From Cytophagaceae bacterium (lineage in GTDB: Bacteria > Bacteroidota > Bacteroidia > Cytophagales > Cytophagaceae): DNA of 64,000 nucleotides. Location of the stretch: positions 124,001 through 188,000 of the forward strand of contig JALONH010000002.1 of assembly GCA_025455005.1 (NCBI GenBank), written 5' to 3'. The notes under the pieces were generated by a model. It was not told the origin of the DNA and ran no database searches. It worked only from the letters and a program-made list of their open reading frames with translations. Positions 1 to 8,530 of the stretch are shown one piece after another (the stretch's first letter is position 1; the number at the start of each line of letters is the position of its first letter). A program made the translations under genes and the position numbers.

Positions 1-409
1 TAGTCTTATTGAAGCCAAATGCTTCCTCAATCACAAACGTTTTATAATATGTAAAAGGGGTTTGAGTGAGATCAGAAATAATGAATAGCAAACCAAAAAA
101 AAGCAATTGGTTTAAAAGGGGATATGCGGTGAGAGCACCTGTCCAATCGTATAATAAACCCAAATAACCAAAATATAACACAATGAGTTGAATTAGGAAT
201 GCCCCCCAACTTACTTTTTGATCAAAAGCATTATTGATAGATAGATATTTTTGTGATGTATTGTATTCGTCTACCGGATAAATATCACGTACATTTTCGG
301 GTAGTGGGTGATTTAAGTATGAAATATTTAAATAATTCAACAAACGTTCCAGTATAAAATCGAACGTAATAATACCAAGTAAGGTAAATAATAACTCGTT
401 TGCACTCAT
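1..409 (-). CDS. Ste24/CAAX prenyl protease 1-like M48 membrane protease (N-terminal part, cut by window edge)
   Basis: Reading the complement from an ATG at 409 gives an open frame of 136 codons that runs off the left edge. It begins MSANELLFTLLGIITFDF, has hydrophobic segments at about residues 5-25 and 70-120, and carries FVIEEAFGFNKT near the window edge. That string matches the conserved '(Y)(S/K)TFVIEEK(F/H)GFNK' stretch just before the catalytic domain of Ste24-type M48 zinc proteases. The HExxH domain would lie beyond position 1. Family knowledge suggests an inner-membrane protease of protein quality control. The identification rests on the N-terminal domain only. Confidence 0.8.
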   Translation of the reverse strand, partial: MSANELLFTLLGIITFDFILERLLNYLNISYLNHPLPENVRDIYPVDEYNTSQKYLSINNAFDQKVSWGAFLIQLIVLYFGYLGLLYDWTGALTAYPLLNQLLFFGLLFIISDLTQTPFTYYKTFVIEEAFGFNKT

Positions 410-476
410 AATGAATTCTTCAATCGTTGATTCTTAAAACGAAGATACGTATATTCGATAGATTCTTATTCAAGAG

Positions 477-671
477 ATGTCTACTTGTGGGTATTTATGT
501 CCTAAATGTGAAGGATCCGGTTATTTAGAAACGGGAGATTCATGTGAATGGTGTGCCCTTCCACCGACACCTTCTCCGAACAACACAACACAGATTATTA
601 CGGAAGAGGTATGGTTAAAGTCTGTTCATGAAGGAAATTGTTGTGGCCATTGGGAGGAATCAAAGTCCTAA
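477..671 (+). CDS. Small Cys-rich, zinc-ribbon-like protein
   Basis: A 64-residue protein of unknown function. Seven cysteines are present. Six lie in the first half or so: C4, then a CxxCxGxG-like box (CPKCEGSGY), then CEWC, and a CC pair near the end (GNCCGHWEE). The CPxC...CxWC spacing resembles one DnaJ-type zinc-binding unit, so metal binding is a reasonable inference. There is no signal peptide or membrane segment. It lies 67 bp from the divergent Ste24-like gene, and its 3' end overlaps the convergent OM-protein gene by 12 bp. The composition is clearly non-random for a short frame, which favours a real gene, but I do not recognise a named family. Confidence 0.6.
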   Translation: MSTCGYLCPKCEGSGYLETGDSCEWCALPPTPSPNNTTQIITEEVWLKSVHEGNCCGHWEESKS

Positions 672-1739
672 AAAACGAGTAAAGGTTGATTGATATCCTT
701 TTTGTAGCCATTTAGGAGCACCAAAACGATAGCCGAAATCGATAGTAAATACCCCAAGATTATTTTCATACCGCATATCGTTTGTTTTGAAAACGGTACG
801 GTCTCCAATGTATTTAAACGCAGCATAAAATCGTTTTGATTGATACCCTAATGAAGCTCTACCTTCTGTATAAGCAGATAAAGTAGCACTGCGTTCTACT
901 AATTGACTTTCATTATATGTTCGATAACGAATATTATCAACAGATAAAAATGCTAATACTGAAACATATACTCTTTTAAACACAACAATATTAATTCCTA
1001 TACCCGGACCGGCTTTTATGGATAAATAATCCAATCGGTGAGCATCATCAAACAATGGGTATTGAGCGATAAGAGTAGTACTAACCAGTAAAGAATCCGA
1101 AAAGGTGTTGTTATCACTTATTCCGGCTTTAACTAAAAATCCGACTTTAGACTTAATTTGCCTCTGAGTATAATTTAAAGGGCCCAGTAAGCTGAATTTT
1201 TTCCAATTAAAATTATAGATACCACTTATACTAAAATATTTCTGTTGAAGATTTCTTTCAATATCATATATTCGTTCGTTTTTTTCATTTAGTGTAGAAA
1301 TCGATTCATTATAGAAACTTTTCATTCGTCTCCAATCCACTGCAATCATAAACCGAGGATTATTAAATCGTATACCTATCCCACTAAAACTTGTTTTGCC
1401 TTTAGATGTAGCGGATTCAGGATCAAGAGGCGTTCTGAAACCAAATCCAACGTATATACTTCTAAAGGCCACTGTAAAACCTAGCGCATTCGAAATATTT
1501 GCTTGTAATGTTGTATGATATTGAGTTGAATCGATTTGGTTAATGGGGGCAAAGGTGAAAGAGTTATGTGGAGTTGCACTAAAAATGCCAATCGTTAAGT
1601 ACTCTCTATAACTTTGTATGAATTGAGTATTCGGTTTAGGTGGACCTTTTTTAGAAAGCCTAAATAAGGTATCCGTTTGGCCGAAAAGAATAGTGCACGA
1701 ACAGATACAATAGAACCATATAAAAAGAAATGGTTTCAT
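660..1739 (-). CDS. Predicted outer-membrane beta-barrel protein, possibly DUF4421
   Basis: The start is placed at the internal ATG at 1739, which begins a clear signal peptide (MKPFLFIWFYCICSCTILFGQ). An upstream ATG at 1775 would put 12 charged/aromatic residues in front of it and overlap rnc. The mature part alternates polar and aromatic residues in beta-strand style. It contains SIYVGFGFRTPL and GKTSFSGIGIRFNN, reminiscent of DUF4421 proteins of Bacteroidota, which are predicted OM barrels of unknown function. It lies 11 bp downstream of rnc, so it is probably the last gene of the acpP-fabF-rnc unit. The family assignment is from memory of the pattern; the OM location is an inference. Confidence 0.7.
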   Translation of the reverse strand: MKPFLFIWFYCICSCTILFGQTDTLFRLSKKGPPKPNTQFIQSYREYLTIGIFSATPHNSFTFAPINQIDSTQYHTTLQANISNALGFTVAFRSIYVGFGFRTPLDPESATSKGKTSFSGIGIRFNNPRFMIAVDWRRMKSFYNESISTLNEKNERIYDIERNLQQKYFSISGIYNFNWKKFSLLGPLNYTQRQIKSKVGFLVKAGISDNNTFSDSLLVSTTLIAQYPLFDDAHRLDYLSIKAGPGIGINIVVFKRVYVSVLAFLSVDNIRYRTYNESQLVERSATLSAYTEGRASLGYQSKRFYAAFKYIGDRTVFKTNDMRYENNLGVFTIDFGYRFGAPKWLQKGYQSTFTRFLGL

Positions 1740-1750
1740 AAAATATATCT

Positions 1751-2491
1751 TTAAATTAAACCAAGAGACGTGCAAGTTCGTTCAGCTGCGGCTTGTTCGG
1801 ATTTCTTTTTACTGAAACCGACACCTTCCATAAAATCTTCACCATCTATCACAACTTTTGAAGTGAATACTTTTTGATGTCGATGTCCAGCTTCTTTAAC
1901 TAAAACAAAATCTAATTTTTTATTTTCTTTTTGACACCATTCTAATAAAATACTTTTGAAGTTTTTATTTTGGAGGATAATGGTATCGATATCAATTGAA
2001 TTTAAAACGATTTTGTTTAAAATAAAATGTTTGGCCGCTAAAAATCCCTTATCTAAATAAATGGCACCCGTTACCGCTTCAACAACATCTCCTAATAAAG
2101 ATTTGTGACTTTGATTTCCAAATCGACCACTGTATTGGACCAATTCTAATAAACCTAATTCTTTCCCTACTTGATTTAATACTTCTCGATTTACTATACG
2201 AGAACGTATTTCAGTAAGAAATCCTTCATCTTTAAACGGGTACTTTTTGAAAAGATACTCTGCTACTACTGCACCCAAAATAGAATCTCCTAAAAATTCT
2301 AAGCGTTCGTAGGAATCCTTAATTCCATGAATAGTCGAATCTTCTGCTACGGAAGAGTGTTTAACGGCTAATTGATATAAGGAAAGATTAGTAGGGGGGA
2401 TACCCGTAATGTGATAAACCTTAAGGGCAAAATCTTTATTTTCTCCTTTTCGAAAGGTGTTTCTAAAGGTGAAAATAAGGGAACGAATCAA
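1751..2491 (-). CDS. rnc: Ribonuclease III
   Basis: Double-strand-specific endoribonuclease for rRNA precursor processing and cleavage of structured or antisense RNA. The nuclease signature ERLEFLGDS is at residues 62-70. The second acidic cluster (GDVVEAVTGAIYLDKG) is at about 132-147, and a dsRNA-binding domain follows at about 178-244. Length (246 aa) is normal for Bacteroidota, which carry about 20 extra N-terminal residues. It sits 6 bp downstream of fabF in the conserved acpP-fabF-rnc order. The assignment is secure; the exact start (ATG 2491) is probable. Confidence 0.96.
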   Translation of the reverse strand: MIRSLIFTFRNTFRKGENKDFALKVYHITGIPPTNLSLYQLAVKHSSVAEDSTIHGIKDSYERLEFLGDSILGAVVAEYLFKKYPFKDEGFLTEIRSRIVNREVLNQVGKELGLLELVQYSGRFGNQSHKSLLGDVVEAVTGAIYLDKGFLAAKHFILNKIVLNSIDIDTIILQNKNFKSILLEWCQKENKKLDFVLVKEAGHRHQKVFTSKVVIDGEDFMEGVGFSKKKSEQAAAERTCTSLGLI

Positions 2492-2497
2492 GGGCTA

Positions 2498-3745
2498 TTA
2501 ATCTATTTTACGAAGTACAATAGAGGCATTATGTCCACCGAATCCAAATGTATTGCTTATTGCAATGTTAATTGTACGAGATTGTGCCTTATTCAAGGTT
2601 AAATTTAATCTCGTATCAAATTGTTCATCAGGAGTTTCGTGATTAATCGTAGGAGGCACGATCTGATTTTTTATAGCTAATACAGATGCAATAGCCTCTA
2701 TAGCACCGGCAGCACCTAATAAGTGTCCGGTCATAGATTTGGTAGAACTGATATTTAGTTGGAAAGCATGGTCGCCAAATACCTCTTGAATAGCTTTTAC
2801 TTCTGCTATATCCCCAAGTGGTGTTGAGGTTCCATGGACATTGATATAATCAACTTCTGAAGGTTGAATACCAGCGTCACTGATGGCATTTAATAGTACG
2901 TTACGAGCGCCAAGTCCTTCCGGATGAGGAGCTGTTAAGTGATAAGCGTCAGCAGACAATCCACCACCTATAACTTCACAATAGATTTTAGCACCGCGAG
3001 CTTTAGCATGTTCATATTCCTCTAAAACTAAAGCGCCTGCACCTTCACCCATTACAAAACCATCTCTGTTTTTGTCGAAGGGACGAGATGCGGTAGCAGG
3101 GGAATCATTGCGTTCAGATAATGCTTTACAAGCATTAAATCCACCAATTCCGGATTCAACGACTGCAGCTTCAGAACCGCCTGCAATAATTATATCTGCT
3201 TTATTTAATCGAATGTAATTAAACGCGTCAATAATAGCATTAGAAGAGGAAGCACAGGCCGATACAGTAGAGAAATTGGGTCCTCTAAAGCCGTTACGAA
3301 TAGAAATATAACCGGCACTGATGTCAATAATCATTTTGGGAATGAAGAAAGGATTGAAACGTGGTGTTCCTTCTCCTTTGGCAAATCCACCAACTTCTTC
3401 TTCAAATGTTTTGAGACCACCAATGCCGGCTCCCCAAATCACACCAATGCGATCTGGATTTAATTCATTGGTTATACCTGCGTCTTTTATCGCTTCTTCT
3501 GAAACTACAACAGCATATTGAGTGAAAGGATCCATCTTTCTGGATTCTTTACGCTCAATAAAATCTTCTACATTAAAACCTTTGACTTCACAAGCAAATT
3601 TAGTCTTGTGTTTTTCGGGATTAAACTTAGTTATAATGGCAGCACCACTGACACCTTTTACAAGAGAATCCCAATATGCCGGAACATTATTACCAATAGG
3701 AGTAAGGGCTCCAAGCCCCGTAACTACAACTCTTTTTAAATTCAT
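2498..3745 (-). CDS. fabF: Beta-ketoacyl-ACP synthase II
   Basis: Condensing enzyme of type II fatty-acid synthesis: it extends acyl-ACP with malonyl-ACP. The catalytic cysteine is C164 in STVSACASSS. The two histidines lie in NVHGTSTPLGD (about 304) and TGHLLGAAGA (about 340). The C-terminal NTFGFGGHNAS loop is also intact. At 415 aa it is full length. It lies 39 bp downstream of acpP, whose product carries its substrates, and 6 bp before rnc, so the three are almost certainly co-transcribed. Confidence 0.98.
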   Translation of the reverse strand: MNLKRVVVTGLGALTPIGNNVPAYWDSLVKGVSGAAIITKFNPEKHKTKFACEVKGFNVEDFIERKESRKMDPFTQYAVVVSEEAIKDAGITNELNPDRIGVIWGAGIGGLKTFEEEVGGFAKGEGTPRFNPFFIPKMIIDISAGYISIRNGFRGPNFSTVSACASSSNAIIDAFNYIRLNKADIIIAGGSEAAVVESGIGGFNACKALSERNDSPATASRPFDKNRDGFVMGEGAGALVLEEYEHAKARGAKIYCEVIGGGLSADAYHLTAPHPEGLGARNVLLNAISDAGIQPSEVDYINVHGTSTPLGDIAEVKAIQEVFGDHAFQLNISSTKSMTGHLLGAAGAIEAIASVLAIKNQIVPPTINHETPDEQFDTRLNLTLNKAQSRTINIAISNTFGFGGHNASIVLRKID

Positions 3746-3784
3746 AAATGAATTTTTCCCGAATAAATCTTTGGAAAGTGAAAA

Positions 3785-4021
3785 TTACTTTACGTGTTGC
3801 TCTAAATAAGAGATTGCTTGACCAACAGTGGTGATGTTTTCTGCTTGTTCGTCAGGAATAGAAATATTGAATTCTTTTTCAAATTCCATGATTAACTCTA
3901 CAGTATCCAAAGAATCTGCACCAAGGTCGTTGGTGAAACTTGCTTCAGCAGTAACTTCTGATTCTTCAACACCTAATTTCTCAACAATGATGCTTTTTAC
4001 TTTTTGTGCGATTTCTGACAT
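3785..4021 (-). CDS. acpP: Acyl carrier protein
   Basis: Carries growing acyl chains on phosphopantetheine. The attachment serine is S37 in [11 protein letters not shown]. The 78-residue acidic protein has the usual four-helix pattern. The start is set at ATG 4021 ([10 protein letters not shown]); an in-frame ATG at 4054 would add 11 basic residues not seen in ACPs. It is the first gene of acpP-fabF-rnc and is divergent from the IPExxxVDY-pyk pair, with 187 bp between the starts. Confidence 0.97.
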   Translation of the reverse strand: MSEIAQKVKSIIVEKLGVEESEVTAEASFTNDLGADSLDTVELIMEFEKEFNISIPDEQAENITTVGQAISYLEQHVK

Positions 4022-4208
4022 TTTTTTACGTTGTTTAGTAAAACTCGGCGACAAAGGAATGAATTTTACATTTTAATGTCAACAAATTTGAATGATTCTT
4101 TTTCCCCATTCTCCTTAAAATCCCCTAATTTGTTTAAATTCACAACAAATTATTAAAATAAATAAGTTCCAGTACTCGGTCAAAACGTCCTTCTATACAA
4201 TTTTAACC

Positions 4209-4640
4209 ATGAAATCCACCCGTTTAATCATTGATTTTGAATATGATTTCCATTTAATCGGCGTGATTTCGTCTGCTAAAGAATATAAATTAGCCTGGTG
4301 GATAAATAAATTACTTCAGGTACAATTAGTTAAGATAGAGGATATTTTTTTAGAATTCACTAAAGAAGCTAACATGTTACATAGCTGCTATTTATATGAA
4401 TCTCCTTATAGTCAATTGAGATTGATTAAAAATAAATCCCATGAATTTACTAATATTGTCCGTCCGTTTTTATTGCCGGAGTATAAAGATTATGACTACT
4501 TCGTGCATATTTGCGGGGAAGGCAATATATTTGACCCTTCAGAAATATTAGAACGATTGTCCGAATGTCCATTTGTTCAATATTCTAAAATAATTCAAGT
4601 CACGGATATAAAAACCAAAGACAATCTTATATTTAATTAA
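4209..4640 (+). CDS. IPExxxVDY family protein
   Basis: A 143-residue protein of unknown function. It carries FLLPEYKDYDYFVHI near residues 87-101, a variant of the IPExxxVDYF signature that names this Bacteroidota family. No signal peptide or transmembrane segment is visible. It stops 7 bp before pyk and is divergent from acpP-fabF-rnc; to my knowledge this arrangement recurs in the phylum. Physical coupling to pyruvate kinase suggests a shared promoter. Whether it affects pyruvate kinase itself is unknown. Confidence 0.85.
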   Translation: MKSTRLIIDFEYDFHLIGVISSAKEYKLAWWINKLLQVQLVKIEDIFLEFTKEANMLHSCYLYESPYSQLRLIKNKSHEFTNIVRPFLLPEYKDYDYFVHICGEGNIFDPSEILERLSECPFVQYSKIIQVTDIKTKDNLIFN

Positions 4641-4647
4641 TACTAAA

Positions 4648-6060
4648 ATGGTAAACAAGAAAACTAAGATCATTGCCACCGTTGGACCAGCATGTAATAC
4701 GAAAGAGAAATTATGGGAGTTGGTGCAGTCCGGTGTAAATATTTTCAGATTGAATTTTTCACATGGGACACATGAAGTGCATCAAGGAGTTATTAATGCT
4801 ATTCGTGAAATTAGAAAAGAACATAACGTAAACATTGCCATACTTCAAGATTTACAAGGCCCAAAGATTCGTACGGACGAAGTTGAAAACAATGGAGTAG
4901 AATTAGAGCCAGGAGCTAAAATAGTTATCACACGCGAGAAGATGTTGGGAACTAAAGATAAGATTTCTACCTCCTACAAAAACTTAACGTCTGATGTTAA
5001 ACCGGGCGATTCTATATTAATTGATGATGGTAATCTAGAATTGAAAGTAGTACAAACCGGAAATGGTGAAGTAACGTGTGAAGTAGTATATGGAGGGATC
5101 TTAAAATCAAGAAAAGGGATTAACTTACCTAATACAGAGGTATCGGAGCCTTCGTTAACAGATAAAGATAAAGAAGATTTGTTGTTTGGTTTACAAAACG
5201 ATGTAGACTGGATTGCATTATCATTTGTTCGAAGAGCGGCAGATTTAAGAGATATTAAAGAAATTATCGCTAAAGCAGGAAGAGACTCTAAGGTAGTTGC
5301 TAAAATTGAAAAACCGGAGGCTGTTAAAGAGATTGACGAAATTATAAAGTTGTCGGATGCCATCATGGTTGCACGTGGAGACTTGGGTGTGGAATTGTTA
5401 ATGGAAGATGTTCCTATGATTCAGAAGATGATTGTAAAGAAGTGTAATGATTTAGGTAAGCCGGTTATTGTAGCAACTCAAATGATGGAAAGCATGATTA
5501 GCAATCCAAGACCTACACGAGCAGAAGCGAGTGATGTTGCCAATGCCATAATCGATGGAGCTGATACTGTTATGTTATCTGCCGAAACAGCATCCGGAAA
5601 ATATCCTGCGATTACAGTACAATCCATGGCACGGATTTGTAAAAAAGTAGAAGAACAAGCCGATATATATAATAAAACAACTCTTGATGATGAAGATAAT
5701 ACAAGCGATAGTTTAATCTCTACTGCTTGTCAACTAGCTGATCAAGTGAATGCTAAGGCTATAATAGGGTTGTCCCAATCCGGTTATTCTGCCTTCCGTA
5801 TTTCTTCTCACCGACCGAAGGCGGATATTTATATCGCCACACCTAATGAAAAGTTGATGCACCAATTAAATTTAGTTTGGGGTGTAAAAGCATTTTACTT
5901 TGATAATTTTACTACCACTGATGATTCGATAGAAGCTGTTAAAAATCATTTGATTGAACAAGGTGTCTTGAAAAAAGGTGATATCTATGTTACTACAGCA
6001 TCTATGCCTATGGCGGCTAAGCAACTAGCGAATAGCTTAAAATTAGGTGTAGTTGAATAA
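4648..6060 (+). CDS. pyk: Pyruvate kinase
   Basis: Final glycolytic step: phosphoenolpyruvate plus ADP to pyruvate plus ATP. Visible motifs are the N-terminal NIFRLNFSHG, DLQGPKIRTDEV, the catalytic-lysine region VVAKIEKPEAV, MVARGDLGVE and the long substrate/K+ segment around MMESMISNPRPTRAEASD. The C-terminal allosteric domain occupies about residues 350-470. At 470 aa it is complete and lacks the extra C-terminal PEP-utiliser-like domain found in some Gram-positives. A strong hairpin terminator follows at 6080-6108. Confidence 0.98.
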   Translation: MVNKKTKIIATVGPACNTKEKLWELVQSGVNIFRLNFSHGTHEVHQGVINAIREIRKEHNVNIAILQDLQGPKIRTDEVENNGVELEPGAKIVITREKMLGTKDKISTSYKNLTSDVKPGDSILIDDGNLELKVVQTGNGEVTCEVVYGGILKSRKGINLPNTEVSEPSLTDKDKEDLLFGLQNDVDWIALSFVRRAADLRDIKEIIAKAGRDSKVVAKIEKPEAVKEIDEIIKLSDAIMVARGDLGVELLMEDVPMIQKMIVKKCNDLGKPVIVATQMMESMISNPRPTRAEASDVANAIIDGADTVMLSAETASGKYPAITVQSMARICKKVEEQADIYNKTTLDDEDNTSDSLISTACQLADQVNAKAIIGLSQSGYSAFRISSHRPKADIYIATPNEKLMHQLNLVWGVKAFYFDNFTTTDDSIEAVKNHLIEQGVLKKGDIYVTTASMPMAAKQLANSLKLGVVE

Positions 6061-6079
6061 TATTATACATTACAATACG

Positions 6080-6108
6080 AACCCTTTGAGTAATCAAAGG
6101 GTTTTTTT
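6080..6108 (+). terminator. Intrinsic terminator after pyk
   Basis: A 10-bp perfect stem AACCCTTTGA / TCAAAGGGTT with a 4-nt loop is followed by a T run. It ends only 15 bp before the ATG of the next gene (6124). Confidence 0.9.
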
Positions 6109-6123
6109 ATAACCACAAGAACC

Positions 6124-7191
6124 ATGATACAATTGAATATAGATTTACTGAAACGTATTTGTGAGACTCCGGGAGTTCCGGGTTATGAAAAAAAAATACG
6201 TTCTCTAATTTTAGATGAAATACAATCCTTAGTGTCCTATGTATGGGTAGATAATATTGGGAATGTTTTTGCATTGAAGAAAGGGACTCGAAATCCACAT
6301 GAGAAAAAAATTATGGTTGCCGCTCATATGGATGAAATAGGATTTATCGTAACACATATCGACGATCAGGGATATTTACGATTTCAACCTTTAGGTGGGT
6401 TTGACCCGAAAACGTTAACAGCACAACGAGTAATAGTACACGGAGTAGAAGATGTAATGGGTGTAATGGGTACTAAACCCATACATGTCATGACTGCGGA
6501 TGAACGGAATAAGCCAGCAAAAATGGAAGAATTTTTTGTTGACTTAGGTATGCCTAAAGACGAGGTAGAAAAGTGGGTTCGAATTGGTGATACTATTACT
6601 AGAGAACGCAGTTTGGTTGAGATGGGGCAATGTATAAATTGTAAGTCTTTAGATAATAGAATATCAGTTTTTGTTTTAATGGAGACTTTACGTCGTTTGA
6701 AAGATGTATCCATACCGTATGATTTTTATGCCGTGTTCACCGTGCAAGAAGAGGTAGGTTTAAGAGGTGCTACCGTAGCGGCACATAGTATCAATCCGGA
6801 TTTTGCCATAGCTTTGGATACTACTATTGCATATGATGTTCCGGGTGCCCGACCATATGAAAAATGCACAGAACTAGGAAAAGGAACTGCTATTAAAATT
6901 TTGGATTCATCTGTTATTTGTGATTATCGAATGGTTCAATATTTAAAACAGACAGCCGAAAAGAATTCGATTACATGGCAACACGAGATATTAGTGGCCG
7001 GCGGTACAGACACGGCATCTCTTCAGCGTCAAGGAAAGTTTGGCTCTATAGCCGGTGCTATATCTATTCCTACTCGACATATTCATCAAGTAATTGAAAT
7101 GGTGCATAAGTCCGATGTTCAACTTAGTATTGACTTATTGTGTGAAGCGTTAATCGATTTAGATACCTTTGACTGGAGTCATCAACGATAA
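6124..7191 (+). CDS. M42 family metalloaminopeptidase (FrvX/glutamyl aminopeptidase type)
   Basis: Cytosolic di-metal aminopeptidase. Metal and catalytic motifs of the M42 fold are in order: VAAHMDEIGFIV (about 66-77), KSLDNRISVFVL, VQEEVGLRGA (catalytic Glu pair), ALDTTIAYD, and the C-terminal PTRHIHQVIEM histidine. At 355 aa it is full length with no signal peptide. It lies 15 bp beyond the pyk terminator, so its mRNA must come either from readthrough or from a start at the terminator. It shares a bidirectional terminator with gcdH at its 3' end. The natural peptide substrate cannot be read from sequence. Confidence 0.93.
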   Translation: MIQLNIDLLKRICETPGVPGYEKKIRSLILDEIQSLVSYVWVDNIGNVFALKKGTRNPHEKKIMVAAHMDEIGFIVTHIDDQGYLRFQPLGGFDPKTLTAQRVIVHGVEDVMGVMGTKPIHVMTADERNKPAKMEEFFVDLGMPKDEVEKWVRIGDTITRERSLVEMGQCINCKSLDNRISVFVLMETLRRLKDVSIPYDFYAVFTVQEEVGLRGATVAAHSINPDFAIALDTTIAYDVPGARPYEKCTELGKGTAIKILDSSVICDYRMVQYLKQTAEKNSITWQHEILVAGGTDTASLQRQGKFGSIAGAISIPTRHIHQVIEMVHKSDVQLSIDLLCEALIDLDTFDWSHQR

Positions 7192-7215
7192 CAAAAATTA
7201 AAAACAAACAATCTT

Positions 7216-7248
7216 AAAAAAAGGCTAAATCTATGTTAGCCTTTTTTT
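7216..7248. terminator. Bidirectional terminator between M42 peptidase and gcdH
   Basis: The stem AGGCTAA / TTAGCCT is flanked by a run of A on the left and T on the right, so it works on both strands. Its right arm overlaps the gcdH stop codon (7247-7249). Confidence 0.88.
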
Positions 7249-8428
7249 ATTTGAAAGCATTCCAACCCGTAATATCATGCCCCGTAATTAATAAATGAAT
7301 ATCATGAGTGCCTTCATACGTAATGACAGATTCTAAATTCATCATATGTCGCATAATTGGGAAATCACCTGTAATGCCCATGCCGCCTAGTATTTGACGA
7401 GCTTCTCGAGCTATAGTTAAAGCTGTCTCTACTGAATTACGTTTAGCCATTGATATCTGAGCCGTGGTAGCTCTGCCTTCATTTTTTAACATTCCCAGTC
7501 TCCAAACCATAAGTTGTCCCTTTGTTATTTCTGTTATCATTTCTGCCAGTTTTTTTTGTACCAATTGAAATCCGGCAATGGGCTTTCCAAATTGTATTCT
7601 TTCTAAAGCATAGGTTCGAGCTGTATGGTAACAATCCATGGCTGCGCCTAAAGCACCCCATGCTATTCCATAACGAGCGCTATCAAGGCAACTTAATGGT
7701 GCACTCAAACCATCTGCCAACGGTAATTGGTTTTTCTTGGGAACGCGAACATCTTGAAATACTAATTCTCCGGTACTGCTTGCGCGTAAGGACCATTTAT
7801 GTCCAATCTCCGGAGTAGAAAAACCTTCCATTCCACGTTCAACCAATAATCCTTTAATACGTCCGTTGGAATCTTTTGCCCATACAACGGCGACATCCGC
7901 TAACGGTGCATTCGTAATCCACATCTTGGATCCATTTAAAATATAATATTCATCCTCTTCTTTAAAATGAGTGGTCATACCGGATGGATTGGAACCATGA
8001 TCGGGTTCTGTTAATCCAAAACAACCTAATTTTTTTCCGGATGCTAATAAGGGAAGCCAATATTTTTTTTGTTCTTCTGAGCCATATTTTAGGATAGGAA
8101 ACATAACCAGAGAACCTTGTACCGAAGCCATTGAGCGCATGCCGGAATCCACGCGTTCTATCTCTTGCATCATAATTCCGTAAGATATCGAATCCAATCC
8201 GGCTCCACCATATTCTATTGGTGTAGTAGGTCCTAATAAACCCATTGAACCGAACCGTTCCACCAAGTGAAAGGGGAAAGTGTGGTTTTGTGCATGCTGT
8301 TCAATGATGGGGTATACTTCAGCTGACAAAAAGGAGCGAGTAGTAGCCCGAATGAGCTTATGTTCTTCTGTCAGTAAATCGTCCAGTAAATAATAATCCG
8401 GTGACTGATAATTATCCTTGTTGTTCAT
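7247..8428 (-). CDS. gcdH: Glutaryl-CoA dehydrogenase-like acyl-CoA dehydrogenase
   Basis: FAD enzyme predicted to oxidise and decarboxylate glutaryl-CoA to crotonyl-CoA, a late step of lysine and tryptophan breakdown. GCFGLTEPDHGSNPSGM and GSKMWITNAPLADVAVVWAK are typical of the glutaryl branch. So is the C-terminal TYEGTHDIHLLITGHDITG, which holds the catalytic Glu and the GcdH-style 'G..ITG' tail. At 393 aa it is full length. It is divergently arranged with kynA (102 bp between starts), the entry enzyme of tryptophan catabolism. A short/branched-chain acyl-CoA dehydrogenase is the alternative, but the motifs favour GcdH. Confidence 0.88.
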   Translation of the reverse strand: MNNKDNYQSPDYYLLDDLLTEEHKLIRATTRSFLSAEVYPIIEQHAQNHTFPFHLVERFGSMGLLGPTTPIEYGGAGLDSISYGIMMQEIERVDSGMRSMASVQGSLVMFPILKYGSEEQKKYWLPLLASGKKLGCFGLTEPDHGSNPSGMTTHFKEEDEYYILNGSKMWITNAPLADVAVVWAKDSNGRIKGLLVERGMEGFSTPEIGHKWSLRASSTGELVFQDVRVPKKNQLPLADGLSAPLSCLDSARYGIAWGALGAAMDCYHTARTYALERIQFGKPIAGFQLVQKKLAEMITEITKGQLMVWRLGMLKNEGRATTAQISMAKRNSVETALTIAREARQILGGMGITGDFPIMRHMMNLESVITYEGTHDIHLLITGHDITGWNAFK

Positions 8429-8530
8429 ATTAATTTGATTTACATTAGTTTTCTACTGCTAGATGGGTTTGAATTAACTAATTTATTGACCATCTTTACT
8501 ATAAGCTTTAACGTAATAAATCCCCAAACG

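Noticed and set aside
2411-2602. Plus-strand 63-residue frame across the fabF/rnc junction
   Set aside because: Antisense to two conserved enzymes and has no recognisable features.
4974-5366. 130-residue minus-strand frame inside pyk
   Set aside because: Lies wholly antisense to conserved pyruvate kinase motifs; no start context or homology pattern.
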